Of a DNA stretch of 64,000 bases, positions 20,956 to 29,958 are shown in pieces. The stretch covers positions 53,633-117,632 of the forward strand of contig JAAWQC010000002.1 in the NCBI GenBank assembly GCA_022800315.1, given 5' to 3'. The stretch's first letter is position 1, and the number at the start of each line of letters is the position of its first letter. The DNA is from Clostridiales bacterium (GTDB taxonomy: Bacteria > Bacillota > Clostridia > Oscillospirales > Acutalibacteraceae). Under the pieces are notes generated by a model that worked only from the letters and a program-made list of their open reading frames with translations, ran no database searches and was not told the origin of the DNA. The position numbers were made by a program, and so were the translations under genes.

Positions 20956-21522
20956 ATGGAAAGCGTTCTGCTGGCAACGGCTCCCGGCAAGGCGGGAGAG
21001 GCACTGCTGCCCCTGCTGAAAGGGGCAGGCTATACACAGGTGGCGATAGTTTCCAGCGCTGCCGAGGCGCGGCGCTGCCTCTCCCGGCTGGATGTTGAAC
21101 TGCTGATCGTCAATTGTCCTCTCTGCGACGATTTGCGGGGAGAGCTCGCCCTGCATGCCGCGGCGAAAACCGCCGCAGGCGTTCTGCTGCTTCTCAAAAG
21201 CGGCACGCCGGAGGAGATCGCCGTCCAGGCGGAAAGCGCGGGGGTGTTCCCACTGTATAAACCGATAGCCCGTCCGCAATTTATGCAGGGGATACGCCTG
21301 GCGTCCGCCGTGCACCGCCGCATGGGGGGGCTGAGGCGGGAAAACCGCACCCTGCAGGAGCGGATAGAGGAACTGCGCCTGATCGACCGGGCCAAATGCG
21401 TTCTGATACAGCGGCTGGGCTTATCGGAATCGCAGGCCCATCGATATATCGAAAAGCAGGCGATGGACCGACGGCTGACCAGGGCAGAGGTTTCCCGCAG
21501 CCTGCTGCAAACTTACGAATAA
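20956..21522 (+). CDS. ANTAR-domain antiterminator with pseudo-receiver
   Basis: A 188-residue protein. Residues 1-115 have the fold of a response-regulator receiver, but the phospho-acceptor position reads LLIVNCPLCDD, with Asn53 where Asp would be. The conserved Lys-Pro is kept (YKPIARPQF). Residues 118-140 are a coiled-coil helix (RRENRTLQERIEELRLI). Residues 143-188 are the three-helix ANTAR RNA-binding domain (AKCVLIQRLGLSESQAHRYIEKQAMD). ANTAR proteins bind hexaloop hairpins in leaders and prevent termination. It resembles the NitR-type regulators linked to glutamine synthetase in clostridia. Likely targets are the AAAGGC leaders at 15844-15891 and 16101-16174. The signal is unknown, since phosphorylation at the usual Asp is not possible. 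Confidence 0.92.
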   Translation: MESVLLATAPGKAGEALLPLLKGAGYTQVAIVSSAAEARRCLSRLDVELLIVNCPLCDDLRGELALHAAAKTAAGVLLLLKSGTPEEIAVQAESAGVFPLYKPIARPQFMQGIRLASAVHRRMGGLRRENRTLQERIEELRLIDRAKCVLIQRLGLSESQAHRYIEKQAMDRRLTRAEVSRSLLQTYE

Positions 21523-21555
21523 AGGAACTCAACGAAATACGATGGGAGAATGTTT

Positions 21556-22665
21556 ATGGAAAGCCAAGCCTGCCTGATACTGGAAAATGGTAGGGTGTTC
21601 GAGGGCAAGAGCTTCGGTGCTGCCGGCGAAGTCACGGGAGAGGTGGTTTTCACGACAGCTATGACCGGTTATCTGGAGACGCTGACCGACCCCAGCTATT
21701 ACGGCCAGATCGTGGTGCAGACCTTCCCCCTCATCGGTAATTACGGGGTGATTCCCGCCGATTTCGAGAGCAGAGCGCCCCATATGCGGGCCTATATTGT
21801 CCGGGACTGGTGTCAGGAACCTTCGAATTTTCGATGCGAGGGCGATCTTGACGCCTTTTTAAAGAGCCGGGGAATCCCCGGTTTATATGGCATCGATACC
21901 CGCGCGCTGACACGGGTAGTACGGGAGCATGGCGTAATGAACGGCCGTATCGCCTGCCGGCCGGACGTCACGCGGGATACCCTTGAGGAGATTCGGCGCT
22001 ACCGTGTCACCGGCGCGGTGGCGGCGGTGAGCGCGGGGCAGGACAGCAACGCTTGCTGGGGGGACGGTGACGGCCCTCATGTTGTGCTGTGGGACTTCGG
22101 CGCCAAAGGGAATATCGGCCGGGAACTTGTCAGGCGCGGCTGCCGGGTGACCGCCGTTCCCTATCGGACGACAGCGGAGGAAATCGAAGCACTGAAGCCC
22201 GACGGCCTGATGCTGTCCAACGGACCAGGGGACCCGGCGGAGAATCCTGGCATTATAGCCGAGCTGAAAAAGCTGGGCGAACGGCGTCTGCCCACCTTCG
22301 GCATCTGTCTGGGACACCAGCTGCTGGCCCTGTCCCAGGGGGCGCGCACCATCAAAATGAAATACGGGAATCGGGGCGCCAATCAGCCGGCAAGGGAGAT
22401 AAAAACCGGCCGTGTCTACATCACCAGCCAGAATCACGGATACGCGGTGGACGCGGACACGCTGCCGGATACCGCCCGGGAGAGCTGGGTGAATGCAAAC
22501 GACGGCACCTGCGAAGGGGTGGTGTATCTCGACAGGCCGGCCTTTTCGGTGCAGTTCCATCCAGAAGCGGCCGCCGGCCCCCAGGACACTGCCTTTTTGT
22601 TCGACCGTTTTGTCGAATATATGAACCGGAACAGAAACGGGGGTAACATCCATGCCGCTGAATAA
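21556..22665 (+). CDS. carA: Carbamoyl-phosphate synthase small subunit with intact triad (nitrogen operon copy)
   Basis: A 369-residue CarA of usual build. The glutaminase triad is complete: Cys251 in FGICLGHQ, His335 and Glu337 in QFHPE; LSNGPGDP and NHGYAVD are also standard. The ATG at 21556 is 6 bases from GGGAGA, while the one at 21550 abuts it. The end overlaps the next gene by 14 bases. This copy, unlike the one at 6434, should feed ammonia from glutamine to its CarB. Its place behind glnA and the ANTAR gene suggests a glutamine-linked carbamoyl-phosphate supply, perhaps for arginine, though no arginine genes are in the window. Confidence 0.95.
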   Translation: MESQACLILENGRVFEGKSFGAAGEVTGEVVFTTAMTGYLETLTDPSYYGQIVVQTFPLIGNYGVIPADFESRAPHMRAYIVRDWCQEPSNFRCEGDLDAFLKSRGIPGLYGIDTRALTRVVREHGVMNGRIACRPDVTRDTLEEIRRYRVTGAVAAVSAGQDSNACWGDGDGPHVVLWDFGAKGNIGRELVRRGCRVTAVPYRTTAEEIEALKPDGLMLSNGPGDPAENPGIIAELKKLGERRLPTFGICLGHQLLALSQGARTIKMKYGNRGANQPAREIKTGRVYITSQNHGYAVDADTLPDTARESWVNANDGTCEGVVYLDRPAFSVQFHPEAAAGPQDTAFLFDRFVEYMNRNRNGGNIHAAE

Positions 22666-25600
22666 AGACATCCGCAAGGTGCTGCTGATCGGGTCGGGCC
22701 CCATTGTCATTGGGCAGGCCGCGGAATTCGATTACGCCGGCACACAAGCCTGCCATGCCCTCCGGGAGGAGGGGCTGGAGGTGGTGCTGGTCAATTCCAA
22801 CCCCGCCACCATTATGACCGACAGTGCCATGGCGGACAAAATCTATATCGAACCTCTCAACCTGGACACGATCAAGCGCATTATTGAGAAAGAAAAACCG
22901 GACAGCCTGCTGTCCACGCTGGGCGGGCAGACCGGGCTGACCCTTTCCATGCAGCTGGCTAAGGAGGGCTTTCTCCAACAAAACGGTGTACGACTGCTGG
23001 GCGCTGATCCCGATACCATCGACCGGGCGGAAGACCGCCAACTCTTTAAGGACACCATGGAATCCATCGGCCAGCCGTGTATCCCCTCCCGGGTGGTGAC
23101 CACGGTGGAGGATGCCCTCGCCTTCGCTGAGGAAATCGACTATCCCGTGATCGTCCGGCCCGCCTTCACGCTGGGCGGCAGCGGCGGAGGAATCGCCGGC
23201 AGCCGGGACGAGCTCAGAGAAATTGCGTCGGGCGGCCTGCGTCAATCGCCCATCACTCAGATACTGGTGGAAAAGTGCATTTCTGGCTGGAAAGAGGTGG
23301 AGTTCGAGGTTATGCGGGACAGCGCGGGTAATGTGATTACCGTCTGTTCTATGGAAAACTTTGATCCGGTGGGGGTGCACACCGGCGATTCTATCGTGAT
23401 CGCGCCCACCGTCACCCTGGCGGACAAGGAATACCAGATGCTCCGCTCCGCCGCGCTGAACATCATCACCGCGCTGAAGGTAGAGGGGGGCTGCAACTGC
23501 CAGTTCGCCCTGAAGCCCGACAGCTTCGAATACGCCGTGATCGAGGTCAACCCCCGTGTGTCCCGTTCCTCTGCCCTCGCCTCCAAGGCCACCGGCTATC
23601 CCATTGCCAAGGTGGCGGCAAAAATCGCGGTGGGCTATACGCTGGACGAGATACGCAACGCGGTGACCGGCACCACCTCCGCCTGTTTTGAACCGGCGCT
23701 GGATTACGTGGTGGTCAAGCTGCCCAAGTGGCCCTTCGACAAATTTGTATATGCGAAACGGACCCTCGGCACCCAGATGAAGGCCACCGGTGAGGTGATG
23801 GCCATCGGTCAGACCTTCGAGCAGGCCATCATGAAAGCGGTGCGCGGGGCGGAGATTTCCCACGACAGTCTGAACAGTCCCCGATTGAAGGAGCTGTCCG
23901 ACGGAGAGATAAGGAACCGGCTGCGCAATTGCGACGACGAGCGGCTGTTCACCGTTTTTGAGGCAATGAAGCGGGGCGTCACTCCCGATGAAATTCACAG
24001 CGTTACGCAGATCGACTGCTGGTTTCTGAACAAGCTGAGGAAGCTGGTCCATGTGGAGGAGCGCCTGTCCGCCGGGGTGCCGGATGAGGAGTTGTACAGA
24101 GAAGCGAAAAAATGCGGCTACACCGACCGCGTGATCGAACAGTTAAGCGGCTGTCCCGTCGTCAGCCCGCTCCATGCCGGCTACAAAATGGTGGACACCT
24201 GCGCCGCGGAATTCGACGCGCAGACCCCTTACTTCTATGCCGCTTACGATGAGGAGAACGAAGCCGCCCGGTTTATCGAGGCACGGAGGGGACGGGAAGA
24301 CGGCGAGCCGAAGAAAACCGTGATCGTCTTCGGTTCCGGCCCCATCCGTATCGGTCAGGGTATCGAGTTCGACTATGCCTCGGTGCACTGCGTCTGGTCG
24401 CTGAAGAGGGCTGGGTTCGAGGTGGTCATCGTCAACAACAACCCCGAGACGGTATCCACCGATTTTGACACCGCGGACCGCCTGTACTTCGAACCGCTGA
24501 CGCCAGAGGATGTGATGGACATCATCCGCACCGAACAGCCCTACGGCGTGGTGGTGGCCTTCGGCGGCGGCACCGCGATCAAGCTGACCAAATTCCTGAG
24601 CTCCCAGGGGGTTAATGTGATCGGCACCTCCGCGGACAGTATCGACAGGGCGGAGGACAGGGAACGGTTCGATGAGCTGCTCGAACAGCTGGAAATCCCC
24701 CGTCCGGAAGGGTTTACCGTCATGACCACCGACGAAGCGCTTCAGGTGGCCGGCCGGATTGGCTATCCGGTGCTGATGCGCCCTTCCTATGTCCTCGGCG
24801 GGCAGAATATGATTATCGCTTTTAGTGACGACGACATCCGGGAGTATATGGGCATCATCCTGGCGCAGGAGATCGAAAACCCCATACTCATCGATAAATA
24901 CCTGATGGGAATCGAGCTGGAAGTGGACGCTATCTGTGACGGGGAAGAGGTGCTCATCCCCGGTATCATGGAGCATATCGAGCGTACCGGCATCCATTCG
25001 GGCGACTCGATTGCCGTGTATCCCGCCTTCAACATCGACGATGACATGGCGGCAAAGGTGGTGGATTGCTCCCGGCGGCTGGCCCTTTCCCTCCATACCA
25101 GAGGACTGGTAAATATCCAGTACCTGATCTATCGCGGCCGGCTGTATGTCATCGAGGTCAATCCCCGTTCCTCCCGCACCATTCCCTATATCAGCAAGGT
25201 GACCGGCGTGCCGATGGTGGATCTGGCCACCCGCGCTATGCTGGGGGAGAAGCTGAAAGACATGGGCTACGGCACCGGCCTGTATCCGCCTTCGCCCTAT
25301 GTGGCGGTGAAGGTGCCGGTCTTTTCCTTTGAGAAGCTGACCAACGTGGATACCCATCTGGGCCCGGAGATGAAATCCACCGGCGAGGTGCTCGGTATCG
25401 CCAGTACCCTTGACGAGGCGCTGTATAAGGGCTTGTTGGCCGCCAGTTACAATATGAAAAAACAGGGCGGGGTCTTCCTGACCGTCCGGGACGCGGATAA
25501 AACCGAAATAGGGGACACCGCCAAACGTTTCAAGGAGCTGGGCTTTAAGCTCTATGCCACCAGAGGAACCGCCCTGGCGCTGGCCGGTGAAAACGTGGAG

Positions 25601-26707
25601 GCGGAGGTCATCGGCAAAATACACGAGTCGGAGAGTAACCCGCTGACCCTCATCGAAAGCGGCAAAGTGGACTACGTGATCTCCACTTCCTCCAAGGGGC
25701 GCATCCCCACCCGCGACTGTGTGAAAATAAGGCGCAAAGCGGTGGAAAGGGCAGTCCCCTGCCTGACCTCCATCGATACCGCGAACGCGGTGGCCATTTG
25801 TCTGAAGAGCCGGTATTCCCCCTGCAATACCGAGCTGGTGGATATCAACTCGCTGCGCACCGGACGGATGAAGCGCCGGTTTATCAAAATGCAGGGATGC
25901 GGCAACGATTATATCTACTTCAACGCTATGGATCAGGAGATCGTCAACCCAAACGGGTTGAGCGTACGGCTGGCCGACCGGCATTTCGGCATCGGCGGCG
26001 ACGGCGTGGTGCTGATCTGCCCCTCCGAGACAGCCGACGCCAAGATGCGCATGTTCAATTTGGACGGCAGCGAGGGCCTGATGTGCGGCAACGCCATCCG
26101 CTGCGTTGGAAAATACCTGTACGACAACGGCATTGTCAGCAGGGAAGAGATGACCATCGAAACCTTGAGTGGCCTGCGGGACGTCCGGCTTATTAAGCAG
26201 GGGGGAGAGGTGTGCGCCGCCAGCGTCAATATGGGTCCAGCGGAGCTGAAGGCCGCCCGCATTCCCGTCGTGAGTGAACGCGAGACCGTCATCGCTGAAC
26301 CAGCCGTGATTGGGGGAAAGGAGTACGCCATCACCTGTGTGTCCATGGGAAATCCCCACTGCGTGGTATTCTGTGACAATGTGGAAATACTGGATTTGAA
26401 TGTGGTCGGCCCGCAGTTCGAAACCGATTCCCGCTTTCCCGAAAGGGTGAATGCGGAGTTCATCAAGGTGGTCAACGACCATACCCTGCGTATGCGAGTA
26501 TGGGAACGGGGCAGCGGCGAAACCTGGGCCTGCGGCACCGGCGCCTGCGCAGCGGCGGTGGCGGCGGTGGAAAACGGCTTCTGTCCCAAAAATGAAGACA
26601 TCACGGTCAAGCTGCGGGGTGGAGACCTGGTCATCCGGTATACCGATGAGGCGGTCTATATGACCGGTAACGCGAAGACGGTGTTCGAGGGCACCGTAGT
26701 CCTGTAA
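22652..26707 (+). CDS. CarB-DapF fusion: carbamoyl-phosphate synthase large subunit joined to diaminopimelate epimerase
   Basis: One open frame of 1351 residues. Residues 1-1072 are a complete CarB: two ATP-grasp halves starting GSGPIVIGQAAEFDYAG and GSGPIRIGQGIEFDYAS, EVNPRVSRS and EVNPRSSRT, and an allosteric domain with LYATRGTA and GKIHESE. It ends at ELVDINSL, where free CarB proteins normally stop. After a linker of about four residues (RTGR), residue 1073 begins a full 279-residue DapF (MKRRFIKMQGCGNDY). Both DapF catalytic cysteines are present (EGLMCGNAIRC and ETWACGTGAC). The ATG at 25868 could be an internal start but has only a weak ribosome site. DapF converts LL- to meso-diaminopimelate, and dapL follows 21 bases on. 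I know of no direct metabolic link between the two halves. Confidence 0.93.
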   Translation: MPLNKDIRKVLLIGSGPIVIGQAAEFDYAGTQACHALREEGLEVVLVNSNPATIMTDSAMADKIYIEPLNLDTIKRIIEKEKPDSLLSTLGGQTGLTLSMQLAKEGFLQQNGVRLLGADPDTIDRAEDRQLFKDTMESIGQPCIPSRVVTTVEDALAFAEEIDYPVIVRPAFTLGGSGGGIAGSRDELREIASGGLRQSPITQILVEKCISGWKEVEFEVMRDSAGNVITVCSMENFDPVGVHTGDSIVIAPTVTLADKEYQMLRSAALNIITALKVEGGCNCQFALKPDSFEYAVIEVNPRVSRSSALASKATGYPIAKVAAKIAVGYTLDEIRNAVTGTTSACFEPALDYVVVKLPKWPFDKFVYAKRTLGTQMKATGEVMAIGQTFEQAIMKAVRGAEISHDSLNSPRLKELSDGEIRNRLRNCDDERLFTVFEAMKRGVTPDEIHSVTQIDCWFLNKLRKLVHVEERLSAGVPDEELYREAKKCGYTDRVIEQLSGCPVVSPLHAGYKMVDTCAAEFDAQTPYFYAAYDEENEAARFIEARRGREDGEPKKTVIVFGSGPIRIGQGIEFDYASVHCVWSLKRAGFEVVIVNNNPETVSTDFDTADRLYFEPLTPEDVMDIIRTEQPYGVVVAFGGGTAIKLTKFLSSQGVNVIGTSADSIDRAEDRERFDELLEQLEIPRPEGFTVMTTDEALQVAGRIGYPVLMRPSYVLGGQNMIIAFSDDDIREYMGIILAQEIENPILIDKYLMGIELEVDAICDGEEVLIPGIMEHIERTGIHSGDSIAVYPAFNIDDDMAAKVVDCSRRLALSLHTRGLVNIQYLIYRGRLYVIEVNPRSSRTIPYISKVTGVPMVDLATRAMLGEKLKDMGYGTGLYPPSPYVAVKVPVFSFEKLTNVDTHLGPEMKSTGEVLGIASTLDEALYKGLLAASYNMKKQGGVFLTVRDADKTEIGDTAKRFKELGFKLYATRGTALALAGENVEAEVIGKIHESESNPLTLIESGKVDYVISTSSKGRIPTRDCVKIRRKAVERAVPCLTSIDTANAVAICLKSRYSPCNTELVDINSLRTGRMKRRFIKMQGCGNDYIYFNAMDQEIVNPNGLSVRLADRHFGIGGDGVVLICPSETADAKMRMFNLDGSEGLMCGNAIRCVGKYLYDNGIVSREEMTIETLSGLRDVRLIKQGGEVCAASVNMGPAELKAARIPVVSERETVIAEPAVIGGKEYAITCVSMGNPHCVVFCDNVEILDLNVVGPQFETDSRFPERVNAEFIKVVNDHTLRMRVWERGSGETWACGTGACAAAVAAVENGFCPKNEDITVKLRGGDLVIRYTDEAVYMTGNAKTVFEGTVVL

Positions 26708-26728
26708 AAATAGAAAGAGGCGCGGTTT

Positions 26729-27907
26729 ATGATCAATCAGCACTATCGGGAACTTCAGGACAGCTATCTGTTTTCCACTATCGCCCGGAAGGTATCCGCG
26801 TTTCAGTCCTCCGCCGATCTGCGGCAAAAGCCCCTGATCCGTATGGGAATCGGCGATGTAACCCATCCGCTCTGCCCGGCTGTGGTCGCCGCGATGAAAG
26901 AGGCGGTGGAGGAAATGGGGCGGAAAGAAACCTTCCGCGGTTACGGGCCGGAACAGGGTTACGATTTTCTGCGGGACGCGGTGAGACAGTATTATGCCGG
27001 ACGGGGAGTCCTGCTGAACGCAGAGGAACTATTCATCAGTGACGGGGCCAAGAGCGACGTGGGCAATATACTGGATTTGTTCGAGCCGAATCTGACCGTA
27101 TGCATCCCTGACCCGGTATATCCGGTTTACGTGGATACCAACACCATGGACGGCCGCTCCATCGTCTATTTGGACGCCAACGAGGAAAACGGTTTCCTGC
27201 CGCTGCCCGATCAAAGGGTGAAAGCGGGACTGATCTATCTGTGTTCCCCCAACAATCCCACCGGCGCCGTCTACAGCCGTGATCAGCTGAAGCAATGGGT
27301 GGACTACGCCAACGGCTGCGGCGCCGTGATCCTGTTCGACGCCGCTTATGAGGCGTTCATCCATGACTCCGCGCTGCCCCGTTCCATCTTTGAAATCGAG
27401 GGGGCGCGCACCTGTGCCGTCGAGTTCTGTTCCCTTTCCAAAACCGCCGGCTTTACCGGCACCCGCTGCGGGTATACGGTCGTACCCGACGAGCTGGAAC
27501 GGGAGGGGCTGTCGATCAACCGGATGTGGCTGCGCCGTCAGACCACCAAATTCAATGGTGTTTCCTATGTCGTACAGCGGGGCGCGGAAGCTGTTTTTAC
27601 TCCGGAGGGACAGCGTCAGACCAGTGAAACCATCGCGTATTACCGGGAGAATGCCCGCATCATGGCACAGGCTCTGGCGGCGATGGGGGTATCTTTCACC
27701 GGAGGGGCCCATTCGCCCTATATCTGGCTGAAATGCCCCGACGGTCTGGATTCCTGGTCCTATTTTGATCGGCTGCTCCGCGAAGCCCATGTGGTGGGAA
27801 CGCCTGGTGTGGGATTCGGCCGCAACGGGGAGGGATTCTTCCGTCTGACCGCCTTCGGCACGCGGGAGGATACAGAGGAAGCGATGCGCCGGATGCAGAA
27901 CTGTTAA
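26729..27907 (+). CDS. dapL: LL-diaminopimelate aminotransferase
   Basis: A 392-residue PLP enzyme that turns tetrahydrodipicolinate directly into LL-diaminopimelate using glutamate as amino donor. Features: the N-terminal IRMGIGDVTHPLCPAVV, the RGYGPEQGYDFLRDAV segment, the YLCSPNNPTGAVYSR motif and the PLP lysine in SLSKTAGFTGTRCGY. The length fits the family. It is the last gene of the operon, directly after the DapF module, so the two consecutive steps are made together. It uses the glutamate that the same operon helps produce. Confidence 0.95.
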   Translation: MINQHYRELQDSYLFSTIARKVSAFQSSADLRQKPLIRMGIGDVTHPLCPAVVAAMKEAVEEMGRKETFRGYGPEQGYDFLRDAVRQYYAGRGVLLNAEELFISDGAKSDVGNILDLFEPNLTVCIPDPVYPVYVDTNTMDGRSIVYLDANEENGFLPLPDQRVKAGLIYLCSPNNPTGAVYSRDQLKQWVDYANGCGAVILFDAAYEAFIHDSALPRSIFEIEGARTCAVEFCSLSKTAGFTGTRCGYTVVPDELEREGLSINRMWLRRQTTKFNGVSYVVQRGAEAVFTPEGQRQTSETIAYYRENARIMAQALAAMGVSFTGGAHSPYIWLKCPDGLDSWSYFDRLLREAHVVGTPGVGFGRNGEGFFRLTAFGTREDTEEAMRRMQNC

Positions 27908-27927
27908 TTATCTGAAGGAACGATAAG

Positions 27928-27971
27928 CAAAGAAGGCGGGACGTGGTTTATACCACGCCCCGCCTTCTTTG
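27928..27971. terminator. Bidirectional terminator
   Basis: CAAAGAAGGCGGG-CGTGGT pairs with ACCACG-CCCGCCTTCTTTG (about 19 pairs with a small mismatch). It ends the nitrogen operon and also degV, which converges from the right. Confidence 0.9.
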
Positions 27972-27979
27972 GGCCTTGA

Positions 27980-28828
27980 TCAATAGGCGACGATGATACC
28001 GCCGTCGTTCGCGTACATGGTGGAGAGGCCGCCGGTGGGCGCCATGACGATGTCACGGATGGCCGCGCAATGCTCCAGGATGCTTTTCTTCAGCCCTTCC
28101 GCCCTGCCGGGGCAGTTGCAGTAGGTGAGCACCAGTTGAATGGATTTTGGCGCGGCAGAGGCGGTGTATTCCCTCAGCAGCTCCACCAGTTTATTCAGCG
28201 CCATGCGATTGCCGCGAGCTTTGGAGATCATCTTGATGTCGCCCTTGCCGTCGTCGCCCAGAATGGGGCAGAGGGACAGCACCGAGGCGAGAATGCCCGA
28301 TACCTTGCTCAGCCGCCCGTTTTTGACCAGGTTGTCCAGATCCTCCAGCACGAAGAGGGTCCGCATTTCAGAGATAAAGCGCTCGGTCATCAGCACGACG
28401 GTATCGAAGCTTTTGCCGGCGTCAATCAGTTCGCGGATATACAGGGCGATTCGCAGTTCACCCGCCGATGCACTCTTGGAATCAAACACATAGATTCGTT
28501 TTTCAGGAAATTCTTCCCGCACCATTTCCATGGCGATACGGGCGGAATTGTAAGAGCCGCTGAGCTTGCTGGACAGGGTAATGACCACACATTCGTCATG
28601 GGCCCGCATATACCGGGCAAAATCCTCCGGCGCGGGGCAGGCAGATGCGGCGGCTTCCTTCGACGCTTTCATATCAGCGATCAATTGTCTGGTATCGATG
28701 CCCGGCGCGTCGACGTATTGACGGCCTCCGGCGATCTGCACCTTCAGCGGCGCTATGTCAAATCCCAAATTATCCCGCAATTCCGGTGTGCTGTCACAGC
28801 AGCTGTCCACGATCAGATGAATGCCCAT
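27980..28828 (-). CDS. DegV family fatty-acid-binding protein
   Basis: A 282-residue DegV protein. These bind a fatty acid and, in Firmicutes, hand it to fatty acid kinase (FakA) for phospholipid synthesis. Visible: the N-terminal IVDSCCDSTPEL, VITLSSKLSGSYNSARIA with the ligand-binding serines, and the C-terminal LVLTYCNCPGRAE and IVMAPTGGLSTMYANDGG. No fakA is nearby. Ribosome site GGAGG lies upstream of the ATG at 28828. It has its own promoter and an unusually long, folded leader. Confidence 0.92.
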   Translation of the reverse strand: MGIHLIVDSCCDSTPELRDNLGFDIAPLKVQIAGGRQYVDAPGIDTRQLIADMKASKEAAASACPAPEDFARYMRAHDECVVITLSSKLSGSYNSARIAMEMVREEFPEKRIYVFDSKSASAGELRIALYIRELIDAGKSFDTVVLMTERFISEMRTLFVLEDLDNLVKNGRLSKVSGILASVLSLCPILGDDGKGDIKMISKARGNRMALNKLVELLREYTASAAPKSIQLVLTYCNCPGRAEGLKKSILEHCAAIRDIVMAPTGGLSTMYANDGGIIVAY

Positions 28829-28858
28829 ACCTAACCTCCAAAAACATATAAATCTTAT

Positions 28859-28910
28859 GGCACCAGTTCCCTATACTTTTGGTACGGCATATTCCGTGGA
28901 ACCCGGTGCC
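28859..28910 (-). ncRNA. Structured leader of degV
   Basis: On the minus strand GGCACC(G)GGTTCC pairs with GGAAC(T)GGTGCC, closing a domain that holds two smaller hairpins (ACGG/CCGT and TAC/GTA), so it can fold as a three-way junction about 30 bases before the ribosome site. It matches no riboswitch class that I can recognise. The 28829-29151 gap otherwise holds the promoter and the dapB terminator and no gene. Confidence 0.4.
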
Positions 28911-28979
28911 GAAAATGGTCAAGCAGTACCGTCTGATGATGAAACGAGGCAATCGCTATATCATCTAGTATTGAAAACC

Positions 28980-29008
28980 AGAATACCATATATTTAAGTC
29001 AATGTCAA
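28980..29008 (-). promoter_or_regulatory. degV promoter
   Basis: On the minus strand TTGACA (29003-29008), 17 bases, TATTCT (28980-28985). The leader is about 145 bases long. Confidence 0.65.
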
Positions 29009-29100
29009 CGGGAAACCCAAAGGGACCGCTCTATCTTGAAACATACCATTAGTATACCCTCCTGTACGAAAGGGAATATGACGAAACCAAGAATTTGGCA

Positions 29101-29133
29101 GAAAAAAGCTCCCGCTTTTTCAGCGGGAGCTTT
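29101..29133 (-). terminator. Terminator of the asd-dapA-dapB operon
   Basis: AAGCTCCCGCT pairs with AGCGGGAGCTT, followed on the minus strand by TTTT. It is 19 bases after the dapB stop codon. Confidence 0.88.
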
Positions 29134-29151
29134 TGACTCGTCCAGAGGCTG

Positions 29152-29910
29152 TCAGACCGAACCGACCAGGTCTTTCATCGCATAGAATCCGGGTTCCTTG
29201 TCAATGAGGAACAGGGCGGCGTTGATGGCCCCCTGTGCAAATATTTCCTTGGACATAGCGGTGTGGGTCAGGGTGATAAGCTCGTCATGACCGGCAAAAA
29301 TCACGTCGTGCTCTCCCACGATAGTACCGCCGCGGATGGAGGAGATACCGATCTCGTTCTTCTCCCGCTTTTTGCGGACCGAATGGCGCTCGTATACATA
29401 CTGGGGATCATAGTCCACGCCCTGTGTCACCGCCTCGGCCAGCATCAGCGCCGTACCCGAAGGGGCATCCAGCTTTTGATTGTGGTGTTTTTCCAGAATT
29501 TCAATATCGAATTCACCGCCCAGCACCGATGCCGCTTTACGCGCCAGTTCCATCAGCAGGCTGATGCCCAGCGACATGTTCGCGCTGAAGAAGGCGGGGA
29601 TGCAGGCGGAAGCCGCCCGCACTTCCTCCACCTGGTCGGCCGACAGGCCGGTGGTGGCGACAACGGCGGGGATGTTCCGCTCTTTCGCGAACTGGAGAAC
29701 TCCTTTTAATGCGGAGGGATGGGAAAAATCAATGATGACATCCGCTTCCACTCCGCAGTTGAGCGGATTGGAAAACACAGGGAAACCACCGTGGTTTTCG
29801 GTATTGATATCCAGGCCGGCGACGATGGTACAGTCGCAGCGTTCCGCCACACAGGCGGTAATCATCCGGCCCATCTTGCCGTTACAGCCACTGAGTAAAA
29901 TCCTGACCAA
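29152..29910 (-). CDS. dapB: 4-Hydroxy-tetrahydrodipicolinate reductase
   Basis: A 252-residue DapB, which reduces hydroxytetrahydrodipicolinate with NAD(P)H. Nucleotide-binding LLSGCNGKMGRMI at the N-terminus, catalytic EKHHNQKLDAPSGTALML and the C-terminal GQGAINAALFL-like segment agree with the short clostridial form. The start is a TTG at 29910, with AAAGGA about ten bases upstream; no in-frame ATG is close. Third gene of asd-dapA-dapB. Confidence 0.95.
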   Translation of the reverse strand: MVRILLSGCNGKMGRMITACVAERCDCTIVAGLDINTENHGGFPVFSNPLNCGVEADVIIDFSHPSALKGVLQFAKERNIPAVVATTGLSADQVEEVRAASACIPAFFSANMSLGISLLMELARKAASVLGGEFDIEILEKHHNQKLDAPSGTALMLAEAVTQGVDYDPQYVYERHSVRKKREKNEIGISSIRGGTIVGEHDVIFAGHDELITLTHTAMSKEIFAQGAINAALFLIDKEPGFYAMKDLVGSV

Positions 29911-29958
29911 CTTGACAACATCCTTTCTTGGAAACGCCTCGGAAGGGAAGGGCTACCT

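Noticed and set aside
25840..25880. CarB-DapF junction as a simple sequencing error
   Set aside because: Not excluded, but both domains are in the same frame with a sensible linker and no frameshift signature; losing a stop in this way would need a coincidence, so it is reported as a fusion to be verified.
24143..26866. A 907-codon open frame opposite the CarB-DapF gene
   Set aside because: Same low-complexity antisense pattern; the sense strand carries complete conserved domains.
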